This document shows, piece after piece, positions 7,256 to 14,756 of a stretch of DNA of 64,000 nt. This DNA is from an uncultured Bacteroidales bacterium (GTDB lineage Bacteria; Bacteroidota; Bacteroidia; Bacteroidales; Paludibacteraceae). The notes below the pieces were generated by a model. It did no database searches and had not been told where the DNA came from. It saw nothing but the letters and a program-made list of their open reading frames with translations. The translations under genes were made by a program, and so were the position numbers. Location: positions 22,408 through 86,407 of the forward strand of contig CADCDS010000005.1 in the NCBI GenBank assembly GCA_902800215.1, given 5' to 3'. Position 1 is the stretch's first letter. Each line of letters begins with the position of its first letter.

Positions 7256-8566
7256 TCAGGAAATTCGTAAGAATCCGATACCGAAACGCTCTACGGCGGC
7301 ACGTTCCAGATCTTCTCTTACCGACGGATCGGCAATGCTGATCAGTGCCTTGGCGCGTTCTGCCAAAGGCAGGTTTCGGAGATAGACGATACCATGTTCC
7401 GTAGCGATATACTGCGCCTGGAAACGGGTGGTGACCACACCTGCACCGGGTGCCAGATGGGCGACGATCTTGGACTGACCTTTACTGGTCATCGAAGGAA
7501 GGGCGATGAAACACTTACCGCCTTCGGATAAGGCACCGCCGTACATGAAGTCATGTTGCCCGCCTACTCCGGAGATAATAGTGTCCCCTATCGAATCGGC
7601 ACATATCTGACCCGTCAGATCCACTTCGACGGCAGAGTTAATCGCCATCACTTTAGGGTTCTGCCGAATGATCTGCGGATCATTGGTCCATGCCACATCT
7701 CGGATGACAAAATCCCGGTTTCCGTCCACATAGTCATACAGATGTCTGGAGCCCAAGATGAGGCTGCCTACGGATTTGCCGGGTAGCACTTTCTTAAGAC
7801 TGTTATCGATCACACCGCTTTCGATCAAGGGCAGCACACCGTCTGTGATGGCCTCGGTATGCAGACCCAGATGCTGATGGTTTCTAAGGGCATTAATGAC
7901 GGCATTCGGGATACCGCCTACTCCGATCTGGAGGGTAGCCCCGTCGGGTATCTGGGAGGCTACATAGTTTCCAATCTTCGTTTCTATCTCATTGGGCACC
8001 GGTGTCGGTACTTCGACTAAGGGCACGTCACCGCGGCACATGGCCGTGATCTTGGATATATGAATGACAGGATCCCCGAAGGTACGGGGCATGTATTTGT
8101 TCACTTGTGCGATCACGACGCGTGAACACTCGGCACCGGAGAAAGCGATGTCGGCGGAGACGCCGAAGGAACAGTATCCCTCTTCATCGGGTTCACTGAC
8201 GTTAAGGAAGGTCACATCGACGGGCACTTGACCGCTTCGGAAGAGGAACGGCACTTCGCCCAAGAAAGCCGGAATGGTGTCCGCCACGCCTTCCCGCATG
8301 GCTTTGCGCAGGGTGTTAGGCACAAAGATCGACAAGGCTCGGAACGAATCCATCAGTTCTTTCTTCGCATACGGAGCATCTTCCGGTAAGATACCGAAAC
8401 CGGAGATCAGTTTGACGTCGCGCAACTCAGCGGCACGTTCTACGAGTGCGTTGATGAGCACCGTCGGGATACTGGTACTGCCTTGTATGACAATGGTGTC
8501 GCCGCTGCGCACGTGGCTCACGGCCTCTAAGGGACTAACGTATTTGGGGCAATTCTGTGGGGTCAT
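7256..8566 (-). CDS. Acetyl-CoA hydrolase/transferase family CoA transferase
   Basis: 436 residues from ATG 8566. Family of 4-hydroxybutyrate, butyryl and acetate CoA transferases. Visible motifs: GVGGIPNAV and the catalytic glutamate region SAVEVDLTGQ, then GVGGQHDFMYGG, the usual glycine-rich signature near the active site. Reaction: movement of CoA from an acyl-CoA to a free acid such as acetate. In this operon the likely donor is the aryl- or branched acyl-CoA made by IorAB, so it would release the fermentation acid. The frame extends upstream to 8710, but that part overlaps the aminotransferase gene and lacks family similarity. ATG 8566 leaves a 32-base overlap. Substrate is inferred. 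Confidence 0.88.
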   Translation of the reverse strand: MTPQNCPKYVSPLEAVSHVRSGDTIVIQGSTSIPTVLINALVERAAELRDVKLISGFGILPEDAPYAKKELMDSFRALSIFVPNTLRKAMREGVADTIPAFLGEVPFLFRSGQVPVDVTFLNVSEPDEEGYCSFGVSADIAFSGAECSRVVIAQVNKYMPRTFGDPVIHISKITAMCRGDVPLVEVPTPVPNEIETKIGNYVASQIPDGATLQIGVGGIPNAVINALRNHQHLGLHTEAITDGVLPLIESGVIDNSLKKVLPGKSVGSLILGSRHLYDYVDGNRDFVIRDVAWTNDPQIIRQNPKVMAINSAVEVDLTGQICADSIGDTIISGVGGQHDFMYGGALSEGGKCFIALPSMTSKGQSKIVAHLAPGAGVVTTRFQAQYIATEHGIVYLRNLPLAERAKALISIADPSVREDLERAAVERFGIGFLRIS

Positions 8567-9902
8567 AAGGGTCGTATTGAGAATAGTCTTCGTTAAACTT
8601 ACGCAAACGTTCTTCCAACTGCTCGTACTGGTCTTCGCGAATAGAGGAAGCACAGCCGCGCATACCTTCCCTGCAGGCACCGGTACTCTCGAGCGAGATG
8701 GCGGATACACCGTAGTAGATCAGTTTGTTCACTAACTTAGCGCCTGACCAGTCTTTATATCCGAAGGTGAAGAAGAATCCGTCACCTACGGCCTGGCCGT
8801 CGGCATCTTTGTCATAGACAATATGGAAACCGTTGCGCTGCATGATCTCTTTGATCTTATGGGCACGCCGAGCGTACTCCCGGGTGTTCTCCACGTAGCG
8901 TAACTTACCTTCGCAAGCCGCTTGGAGCATGGCCGCCATACCGTGTTGTACGGAGTGGGTGACACCGCTGGACAAGGCGTAAAGGAAGGTGTACGCAAAA
9001 CTCTGCAATAACTCGCCGTTGTTATGGAGTCGTTTGCCTAAGGCCGGATAGACGCGTTTTGCCAGTACCGGATCGATGGCAACGAAAGCGGCACGCTGAC
9101 CGGCATAGCTGAAGATCTTCGAACAGGAGATGAGTTGGATACAGTTATGCGTGTACCGACCTACAGACGGTTGATACGGTTCACTGTACGGGTTTCCTCG
9201 ATCGGGATCCCGGAAGTCCATATTCAGGTACGCCAGATCTTCCAGCACGATGGCATCGTATTGAGTAGCTAACTCACCGATGATCTGTAACTCTTCTTCG
9301 GTCAGGCATGACCAGGTCGGGTTATTGGGGTTACTGTACAGGATGCCGGCGATGCGACCGCTTTGGAGGTGTTTCTCCAACTCCTCACGCAGTTTGGCAC
9401 CCCGGTATTCGGCGATGTCAAACGCATCGACACGGCTTCCGATCACGGCGCATTGCATCTTCTGCACCGGGAAACAGGGATCCAGGAAGAGGATGGTGTC
9501 TTTTCCTTCCTGCAGTTGGATCACCATCATGTTGAGTGCAAAAGCGGCTTGCATGGAGCCGACGGTAGGCAGGATGCACTCCGGCGGTCGTTGCAGGTTG
9601 ATGAATGCTCTTACGAACTCCGAGCCCCATTTCTTCACTTCGGGGATACCGATGATATTGGGATAATGAGCGGCACAGCCGTTGAGTAAGGCTTTATGCT
9701 CCGCCTCAATACCGATCTCCGAAGCCGGTAAACCGGGTTCACCCAGCGCCATGTTGACATACTCGACTCCGGTCGCCTGTTCGATGTTCTTGACGACACC
9801 GGCTAACTGACGGATACTGGCATTGCCTAACTCATGGAAGTTACGCAGGCCAAATTGACGGCATATGCTGTCAACGATATGTTTATCTAACGGAAAATGC
9901 AT
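8535..9902 (-). CDS. PLP-dependent class I/II aminotransferase
   Basis: 455 residues. Fold type I aminotransferase: substrate-side NMALGEPGLPASE near residue 50, SNPNNPTWS near residue 190, and the PLP lysine in SCSKIFSYAGQR near residue 259. Reaction: transfer of an amino group from an amino acid to 2-oxoglutarate. Its place between iorB and a CoA transferase suggests that it makes the 2-oxo acids (aryl-pyruvates or similar) that IorAB oxidises. It overlaps iorB by 20 bases and the CoA transferase gene by 32. Which amino acids it uses cannot be read from the sequence. Confidence 0.92.
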   Translation of the reverse strand: MHFPLDKHIVDSICRQFGLRNFHELGNASIRQLAGVVKNIEQATGVEYVNMALGEPGLPASEIGIEAEHKALLNGCAAHYPNIIGIPEVKKWGSEFVRAFINLQRPPECILPTVGSMQAAFALNMMVIQLQEGKDTILFLDPCFPVQKMQCAVIGSRVDAFDIAEYRGAKLREELEKHLQSGRIAGILYSNPNNPTWSCLTEEELQIIGELATQYDAIVLEDLAYLNMDFRDPDRGNPYSEPYQPSVGRYTHNCIQLISCSKIFSYAGQRAAFVAIDPVLAKRVYPALGKRLHNNGELLQSFAYTFLYALSSGVTHSVQHGMAAMLQAACEGKLRYVENTREYARRAHKIKEIMQRNGFHIVYDKDADGQAVGDGFFFTFGYKDWSGAKLVNKLIYYGVSAISLESTGACREGMRGCASSIREDQYEQLEERLRKFNEDYSQYDPYDPTELPQIR

Positions 9903-10461
9903 AACCTGTTTCTACAGCTTTGACGTTGGTTTCCACGACGGCTTCCCCTTTGCGTGCAAAGACACGTTTGACACCGTCTATCATCTTATCATGCTCGATG
10001 CCTAACATGGGTATCGCAGCGCCGAGGAGCACCATGTTCGCTGCCTGTGCCGGTGCACCCGCTTCTTTGGCGAGTGTTTCTACGTCCAAGAGCACGTGGT
10101 GTTCATAGGCTTTGATACGATTTAGTACCGTTTCTAACTCCGGATAGTTCGGAATATTGAGGAACGGCACACAAGAAGTGACGATCCATCCGTCCGGTGC
10201 CAGGTACTCCACGTAGCGCAGTGCCTCCATTGGTTCGAGCGAGATGATGAGGTCAGCTCCCCCCTTCGGGATCAAGTCACTCATGATGGGTTCCGACGAC
10301 AGACGCAGATTCGACTGCACGTCCCCACCGCGTTGCGACATTCCGTGTACTTCCGCCTGCTTGAGATAGAGACCTTCTTGTAAGGCAGCTTCACCGATGA
10401 CGGTGGCGATAGAGAGGATACCTTGCCCTCCCACTCCGGCTAAAATTATATCTTTTTTCAT
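9883..10461 (-). CDS. iorB: Indolepyruvate:ferredoxin oxidoreductase, beta subunit
   Basis: 192 residues, normal for IorB. It is the gamma-type domain of 2-oxoacid:ferredoxin oxidoreductases: ILAGVGGQGILSIATVIG at residues 6-23, then VHGMSQRGGDVQSNLR. With IorA it oxidatively decarboxylates aryl-pyruvates to aryl-acetyl-CoA, passing electrons to ferredoxin. The start overlaps the iorA stop by 4 bases, so the subunits are probably made together. Confidence 0.95.
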   Translation of the reverse strand: MKKDIILAGVGGQGILSIATVIGEAALQEGLYLKQAEVHGMSQRGGDVQSNLRLSSEPIMSDLIPKGGADLIISLEPMEALRYVEYLAPDGWIVTSCVPFLNIPNYPELETVLNRIKAYEHHVLLDVETLAKEAGAPAQAANMVLLGAAIPMLGIEHDKMIDGVKRVFARKGEAVVETNVKAVETGYAFSVR

Positions 10462-12047
10462 GATTTCTTGGCAGCTTTAAGATGACGTTTTAATGTTTGG
10501 ATACACTCCCGACGGGCGATGACGACAGACGTGCCGGCATAGTCGATCTCTTCACGAAGGACATTCTTGATCTCGTCCATGTTCTTGGGCAGGGGAACGA
10601 CGACACGCACATGTGCCGGATCGACACCGAGACCGGTGCATATCTGTTCCAGTCTTCCTGTTCCGGCGGAGTCTTGCCCCCCCGTCATACCGGTGGTTAA
10701 GTTATCGGAGATGAGCACCACCACGTTCGCATTGGCATTCACGCAGTCGAGCAGACCCGTCATACCGGAGTGGGTGAAGGTACTGTCACCAATGACTGCT
10801 ATCGCTGGGTGTTGTCCGGCATCGGCGGCACCCTTGGCCATGGTGACAGATGCACCCATCTCGACGCAGGCATGGATCGCATGGAAGGGCGAGAGAGCGC
10901 CTAAGGTGTAACAACCGATGTCACCGAAGATTCGTGGGTTCGGATACTCCCGTGCCACCTCGTTGAGGGCGGTGTACATATCGCGGTGACCGCATCCTTG
11001 ACAGAGTGCAGGCGGACGACCGACTACAATTGCTTCGGGTTCATGGACAGGCAGGGCATCTAAACCGATCGCTTTGCGTACGCAGTCCGGGGACAACTCA
11101 CCCATGCGCGGCAGGTCACCCGTCAGACGACCTTTGATGACGATATCAGAAGGAACCATGCCACGCAGCAGTTCTTCTACCACCGGTTGTCCTTCTTCGA
11201 TGACGAGGATCTCTTTGGCGCCATCCTTCACCATCTGTCCGATGAGAGCGGCAGGCAAGGGATATTGCGTGATGCGGAGGATGGAACAACCCATCGAGGC
11301 ATCGTAGTTCTCCATGAGATAGTTGTAACCGATACCGGTGGTGACGATTGCTTTCTGAGGAAAGGTGCCGCGGGTATAGACGTTCTGTCCGTCCTGCTCA
11401 CTGTGCGCCACAAAAGTCGGTTGCGCCGCTACCAGTTCGGCATAGTTCCGTTTGGCAAATGCCGGTAAGAGGATGAAATGGTTCACGTTTTCCGGCATGG
11501 ACAACTCGTTTTGCGGACGCGGTGTATCGAGGGTGTTGACCACAGCACGACTGTGCGCCATGCGGGTGGTGACACGCAGTAAGATGGGGGTGCGCAGTTT
11601 TTCACTCAGGTCAAAACCGTACGCCATCATGTCGTAGGCCTGTTGCTGGTTACAAGGTTCGAGACAGGGGATCATAGCGAACTTAGCATAGAACCGGCTG
11701 TCCTGTTCGTTCTGCGAAGAGTGCATCGACGGGTCATCGGCAGCTAAGACAATGAGACCACCGTTGACACCGGTGATAGCAGCGTTCATGAAGGCATCGG
11801 CACAGACGTTCATACCTACGTGCTTCATGCACACCAGTGCCCGTTTACCCATGTACGACATACCCAATGCGGCCTCCATCGCCGTCTTCTCATTCGCCGC
11901 CCAGCGGCAGTGGAGATGTTTCGCCTTTAACTGAATGTACTCCGTCACTTCTGTTGAAGGGGTACCGGGATAGGCATAGACACCGCTTAATCCGGCATCG
12001 ATAGCGCCCTGCGCGATAGCTTCGTCTCCTAATAATAAATGTTTCAT
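10458..12047 (-). CDS. iorA: Indolepyruvate:ferredoxin oxidoreductase, alpha subunit
   Basis: 529 residues. N-terminal domain with GDEAIAQGAIDAG and YPGTPSTEV. The thiamine-diphosphate domain shows CQGCGHRDMY, GDIGCYTLG and IGDSTFTHSG...NANVVVLISDN (the GDS-N motif). Archaeal IorA proteins of about 620-640 residues carry two [4Fe-4S] clusters in a C-terminal ferredoxin domain. Here the protein ends at LKAAKKS with no CxxCxxC pattern, so that domain is absent. First gene of the amino-acid fermentation operon, behind the promoter at 12083-12115. Confidence 0.95.
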   Translation of the reverse strand: MKHLLLGDEAIAQGAIDAGLSGVYAYPGTPSTEVTEYIQLKAKHLHCRWAANEKTAMEAALGMSYMGKRALVCMKHVGMNVCADAFMNAAITGVNGGLIVLAADDPSMHSSQNEQDSRFYAKFAMIPCLEPCNQQQAYDMMAYGFDLSEKLRTPILLRVTTRMAHSRAVVNTLDTPRPQNELSMPENVNHFILLPAFAKRNYAELVAAQPTFVAHSEQDGQNVYTRGTFPQKAIVTTGIGYNYLMENYDASMGCSILRITQYPLPAALIGQMVKDGAKEILVIEEGQPVVEELLRGMVPSDIVIKGRLTGDLPRMGELSPDCVRKAIGLDALPVHEPEAIVVGRPPALCQGCGHRDMYTALNEVAREYPNPRIFGDIGCYTLGALSPFHAIHACVEMGASVTMAKGAADAGQHPAIAVIGDSTFTHSGMTGLLDCVNANANVVVLISDNLTTGMTGGQDSAGTGRLEQICTGLGVDPAHVRVVVPLPKNMDEIKNVLREEIDYAGTSVVIARRECIQTLKRHLKAAKKS

Positions 12048-12082
12048 GATATTAATGTGTTAGTATTTTTTCATTTGCGGGT

Positions 12083-12115
12083 GCAAAGATACGAAAAAAA
12101 AAGGACATACACAAG
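12083..12115 (-). promoter_or_regulatory. Promoter of the iorAB operon
   Basis: Minus strand: -7 TATCTTTGC (12083-12091), 20-base spacer made mostly of T, -33 CTTG (12112-12115), one mismatch to TTTG. The start codon of iorA lies about 35 bases downstream. A 72-codon open frame through this stretch is not considered a gene. Confidence 0.75.
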
Positions 12116-12209
12116 AGTGTATGCCATTTTTTACAGATTTTTCTGATAAATAGATAGAAAAAAGGTTCAAAAATAGTTGTTATTTCGAAGTTATAAACCT
12201 TAATTATAT

Positions 12210-12264
12210 CGCACTTATCGCGCACAAATGACGCACTTATCTCGTACTTATCACGCACTAATTT
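12210..12264. repeat. Five direct repeats with exact 11-bp period in the iorA/potA divergent region
   Basis: Units begin at 12210, 12221, 12232, 12243 and 12254. The core is CGCACTTATC, exact in units 1 and 3, with one change in unit 4 (CGTACTTATC) and more in units 2 and 5 (CGCACAAATG, CGCACTAATT). Eleven bases is close to one DNA turn, so a protein could bind the same face at each copy. The array lies about 95 bases upstream of the iorA -33 and 130 bases upstream of the potA -33. Confidence 0.9.
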
Positions 12265-12279
12265 TTGCATGTAATTATG

Positions 12280-12310
12280 TTGGTATTATATACTACGTAT
12301 ATAATACTAA
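12280..12310. promoter_or_regulatory. 14-bp inverted repeat, possible operator
   Basis: Arms TTGGTATTATATAC (12280-12293) and GTATATAATACTAA (12297-12310) around a 3-base centre, with one mismatch. It lies 90 bases upstream of the potA -33 element, next to the 11-bp array. Role inferred from position and symmetry only. Confidence 0.6.
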
Positions 12311-12314
12311 TAGT

Positions 12315-12332
12315 TGTCGCAATGATGCGACA
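12315..12332. promoter_or_regulatory. 7-bp inverted repeat, possible operator
   Basis: Perfect arms TGTCGCA and TGCGACA separated by ATGA, directly after the larger inverted repeat. From here to about 12420 the plus strand is a long A-rich tract of the kind found upstream of strong promoters. Confidence 0.5.
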
Positions 12333-12397
12333 AAAATGCACATTATAAAGAGAAAATTGCTATAAAAAAAGAAAAAATGCAGAAAAAAATCAAAATA

Positions 12398-12430
12398 TTT
12401 GCACAATTCAAAAAAAAGTAGTAATTTTGC
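12398..12430 (+). promoter_or_regulatory. Promoter of the pot operon
   Basis: -33 TTTG (12398-12401), 20-base spacer, -7 TAATTTTGC (12422-12430). The predicted transcript start is near 12437, giving a leader of roughly 36 bases to the chosen potA start. A small hairpin GCGCA-CATA-TGCGC lies at 12441-12454 in that leader. Confidence 0.8.
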
Positions 12431-12472
12431 GGCGTATTTTGCGCACATATGCGCGTGTTTTTATGGAAAGAA

Positions 12473-13945
12473 ATGGCAAAATCGGATTTTATTATTGAGG
12501 TAAACCATGTCTCGAAGCAGTTCGAGGATGGTAAGTATGCATTGGATGACGTAAGTCTTCAAGTGAAAAAAGGGGAGTTCGTCACCATCTTAGGTCCTTC
12601 GGGCTGCGGTAAGACAACGTTACTGCGTTGTATAGCCGGTTTTCAAGTAGCCAGTTCAGGCGAGATCTTATTAAAAGGGGAGGATGTGACGAAGACTCCT
12701 CCGTACAAAAGGCCTGTGAATACGGTCTTTCAGAAGTACGCCTTGTTCCCCCACTTGAATGTATTTAATAATGTAGCCTTCGGTTTGAAACTGAAGAAAG
12801 AGCCGTCAGATGTGATCAAGAAGAAGGTACGTCAGGCGCTGAAGATGGCGAACCTCACGGGTTATGAGGAGCGTAAGGTGGACACGTTGAGTGGTGGTCA
12901 GCAGCAGCGTGTAGCGATAGCGCGTGCGATTGTGAACCAGCCGGAGGTGTTGTTACTCGACGAGCCGCTGAGTGCGTTGGATCTGAAGATGCGGCACGAC
13001 ATGCAGATCGAGTTGAAGGAGTTACACGAGAAACTCGGTATCACGTTTATCTACGTGACGCACGATCAGGAAGAGGCGCTGACGCTGAGTGACCGCGTGG
13101 TGGTGATGAGCGAAGGTAAGATCCAGCAGATCGGTACGCCGACGGATATATACAATGAGCCGCAGAACTGCTTTGTGGCGGATTTCATCGGCGAGAGCAA
13201 TATTCTGAGCGGTACGATGATACGCGACAAGCGGGTGAAATTCTGCGGACAGGAGTTTGACTGTATCGACACGGGGTTCGGTGAGAACAATCCGGTGGAT
13301 GTCGTTATCCGACCCGAAGATATTTACGTTTGGCGCAAAGAGGATGAGAAACGCGGAAAGGTAGCGGTGAACGAAGAGGATGATGCCGAAGATCGCGTGC
13401 CGAAGGGGAAGTTTACGAAATGGTACGGCGAGGTGCAGAGTTGTATTTTCAAGGGAGTGCACTATGAGATGCGTGTGCTGACGCCGGATAAATATGAGTT
13501 TTTGATTCAGGACTACCATGAGTACCTGCCGGGAACGGAGATCGGAATGCTTGTGAAGCCGGAGGATATCCAGATCATGAAGAAGGAGCACTATGTCTAT
13601 AACTATTTCGAAGGCGAGGTGCAGAAGAACGGCAAGGTGCGGTTCTTAGATGCGGACTGGGCGGTAGAAGAGAAGGCGCTGGAAGGTTTTGAACCGGGCG
13701 AGAAAGTGCAGGTGCGGGTGAAGTTCCGTGATATCGATTTGCAAGACTATGAGGAAGAAGGAACGCTGAGCGGTGAAGTGCATTTCATCCTGTTCAAGGG
13801 CAATCACTACCATCTGACGGTTCGTACCGACGAGGGTCATGATCTGTACGTGAACACGAATGACGTATGGGATGACGGAGACAGAGTGGGAATTGTTATC
13901 AAGCCGGAAGATATTCGGGTTGATAAAATGAAAAATGAAAAATGA
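12473..13945 (+). CDS. potA: Spermidine/putrescine ABC transporter, ATP-binding protein
   Basis: 490 residues from ATG 12473. An in-frame ATG at 12449 would leave a leader of only about 12 bases and add an unconserved peptide. Walker [10 protein letters not shown] near residue 41, signature [14 protein letters not shown], Walker [12 protein letters not shown]. Longer than the usual 350-380 residues: after the first TOBE region (VIRPEDIYV) there are two more similar segments. One runs from [16 protein letters not shown] to LVKPEDIQI and the other from [16 protein letters not shown] to VIKPEDIRV, so the regulatory domain looks duplicated. It powers import of polyamines through PotB and PotC. 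The last codons are made of a 7-bp repeat. Confidence 0.93.
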   Translation: MAKSDFIIEVNHVSKQFEDGKYALDDVSLQVKKGEFVTILGPSGCGKTTLLRCIAGFQVASSGEILLKGEDVTKTPPYKRPVNTVFQKYALFPHLNVFNNVAFGLKLKKEPSDVIKKKVRQALKMANLTGYEERKVDTLSGGQQQRVAIARAIVNQPEVLLLDEPLSALDLKMRHDMQIELKELHEKLGITFIYVTHDQEEALTLSDRVVVMSEGKIQQIGTPTDIYNEPQNCFVADFIGESNILSGTMIRDKRVKFCGQEFDCIDTGFGENNPVDVVIRPEDIYVWRKEDEKRGKVAVNEEDDAEDRVPKGKFTKWYGEVQSCIFKGVHYEMRVLTPDKYEFLIQDYHEYLPGTEIGMLVKPEDIQIMKKEHYVYNYFEGEVQKNGKVRFLDADWAVEEKALEGFEPGEKVQVRVKFRDIDLQDYEEEGTLSGEVHFILFKGNHYHLTVRTDEGHDLYVNTNDVWDDGDRVGIVIKPEDIRVDKMKNEK

Positions 13946-13954
13946 AAAATGAAA
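13928..13954 (+). repeat. Heptamer ATGAAAA repeat across the potA stop and potB ribosome site
   Basis: Units start at 13928, 13935, 13942 and 13949 (the last ends AAAG). The third unit supplies the potA stop TGA, and the array runs into the purine-rich ribosome site GAAAGGAAG of potB. Copy-number change would alter the potA C-terminus and the potA-potB spacing. Confidence 0.9.
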
Positions 13955-13958
13955 GGAA

Positions 13959-14756
13959 GTGAGTAAGATTCTTCAAATATTCTCATCGCGTCGGACGTGG
14001 GCATGGCCGTATGTGGTGTTCTTAGTGCTGTTTGTAGTGCTGCCGCTGATTATTGTGGGCGTGTATGCGCTGACGGACATCAACGGCGATTTCACGCTGA
14101 GAAACTTTGCGAAGTTCTTCAGTCACAGTGCGGCGATACAGACGTTTTTATACTCGGTGATGATCGCGGTGATCAACACGGTGATCTGTCTGCTGATCGG
14201 TTATCCGGCGGCGTATATCATGGCGCAGGCGGAGTTCAAGACACCGGCGGTGATGGCGATGCTGTTTATCCTACCGATGTGGATCAATTTCCTGCTTCGT
14301 ACCGTGGCGACGGTGGAGCTGTTTAACATGTGCGGTTTGCCGTTAGGTGAAGGTGCGTTGCTGTTCGGTTTATGTTACGACTACCTGCCGTTTATGATCT
14401 ACCCGATTTATAATACGCTGCAGAAGATGGATAACAGTCTGGTAGAGGCGGCGCAGGATTTGGGAGCGAGCAGATGGCAGAGTTTCTGGAAAGTGATCGT
14501 GCCGCTGAGTATGCCGGGTGTGTACAGCGGTATTGTGATGGTGTTTATGCCGACGGTAAGTACGTTTGCGATAGCCGAGTTGCTGACGCATAACAATATC
14601 AAGTTGTTCGGTAGTCTGATTCAGGATTATATCACGACGACGGACCTGCTGAACTACGGAGCGGTGCTGTCGTTGGTACTGCTGATCATTATCGGTCTGA
14701 CAAGCTTCTTCGGTGACCACGGTGGTTCCGGAGAGGAGAAAGGAGGGGTGGTATGA
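13959..14756 (+). CDS. potB: Spermidine/putrescine ABC transporter permease
   Basis: 265 residues with six hydrophobic segments. The EAA loop of ABC permeases reads VEAAQDLGASRWQSFWKVIVPLSMPG near residues 160-185. The start is GTG at 13959, behind AAAGGAAG; no ATG with a ribosome site is closer to the conserved N-terminus RRTWAWPYVVFLVLFVVLPL. The stop overlaps the potC start (ATGA). It forms the inner-membrane channel with PotC. Confidence 0.92.
   Translation: MSKILQIFSSRRTWAWPYVVFLVLFVVLPLIIVGVYALTDINGDFTLRNFAKFFSHSAAIQTFLYSVMIAVINTVICLLIGYPAAYIMAQAEFKTPAVMAMLFILPMWINFLLRTVATVELFNMCGLPLGEGALLFGLCYDYLPFMIYPIYNTLQKMDNSLVEAAQDLGASRWQSFWKVIVPLSMPGVYSGIVMVFMPTVSTFAIAELLTHNNIKLFGSLIQDYITTTDLLNYGAVLSLVLLIIIGLTSFFGDHGGSGEEKGGVV

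Noticed and set aside
8567-8710. Upstream extension of the CoA transferase by 48 codons
   Set aside because: The extension lies inside the aminotransferase gene and does not resemble the family N-terminus; ATG 8566 fits MTPQNCPKYVSPLEAV.
12052-12270. 72-codon minus-strand frame between iorA and the 11-bp array
   Set aside because: It runs through the iorA promoter, and its N-terminal peptide is only a translation of the 11-bp repeat. No ribosome site or family similarity.
12210-12430. Possible replication origin (repeated TTATC, A-rich tract, palindromes)
   Set aside because: The units do not match the DnaA box TTATCCACA beyond TTATC, and no dnaA, dnaN or other origin-linked gene is nearby.
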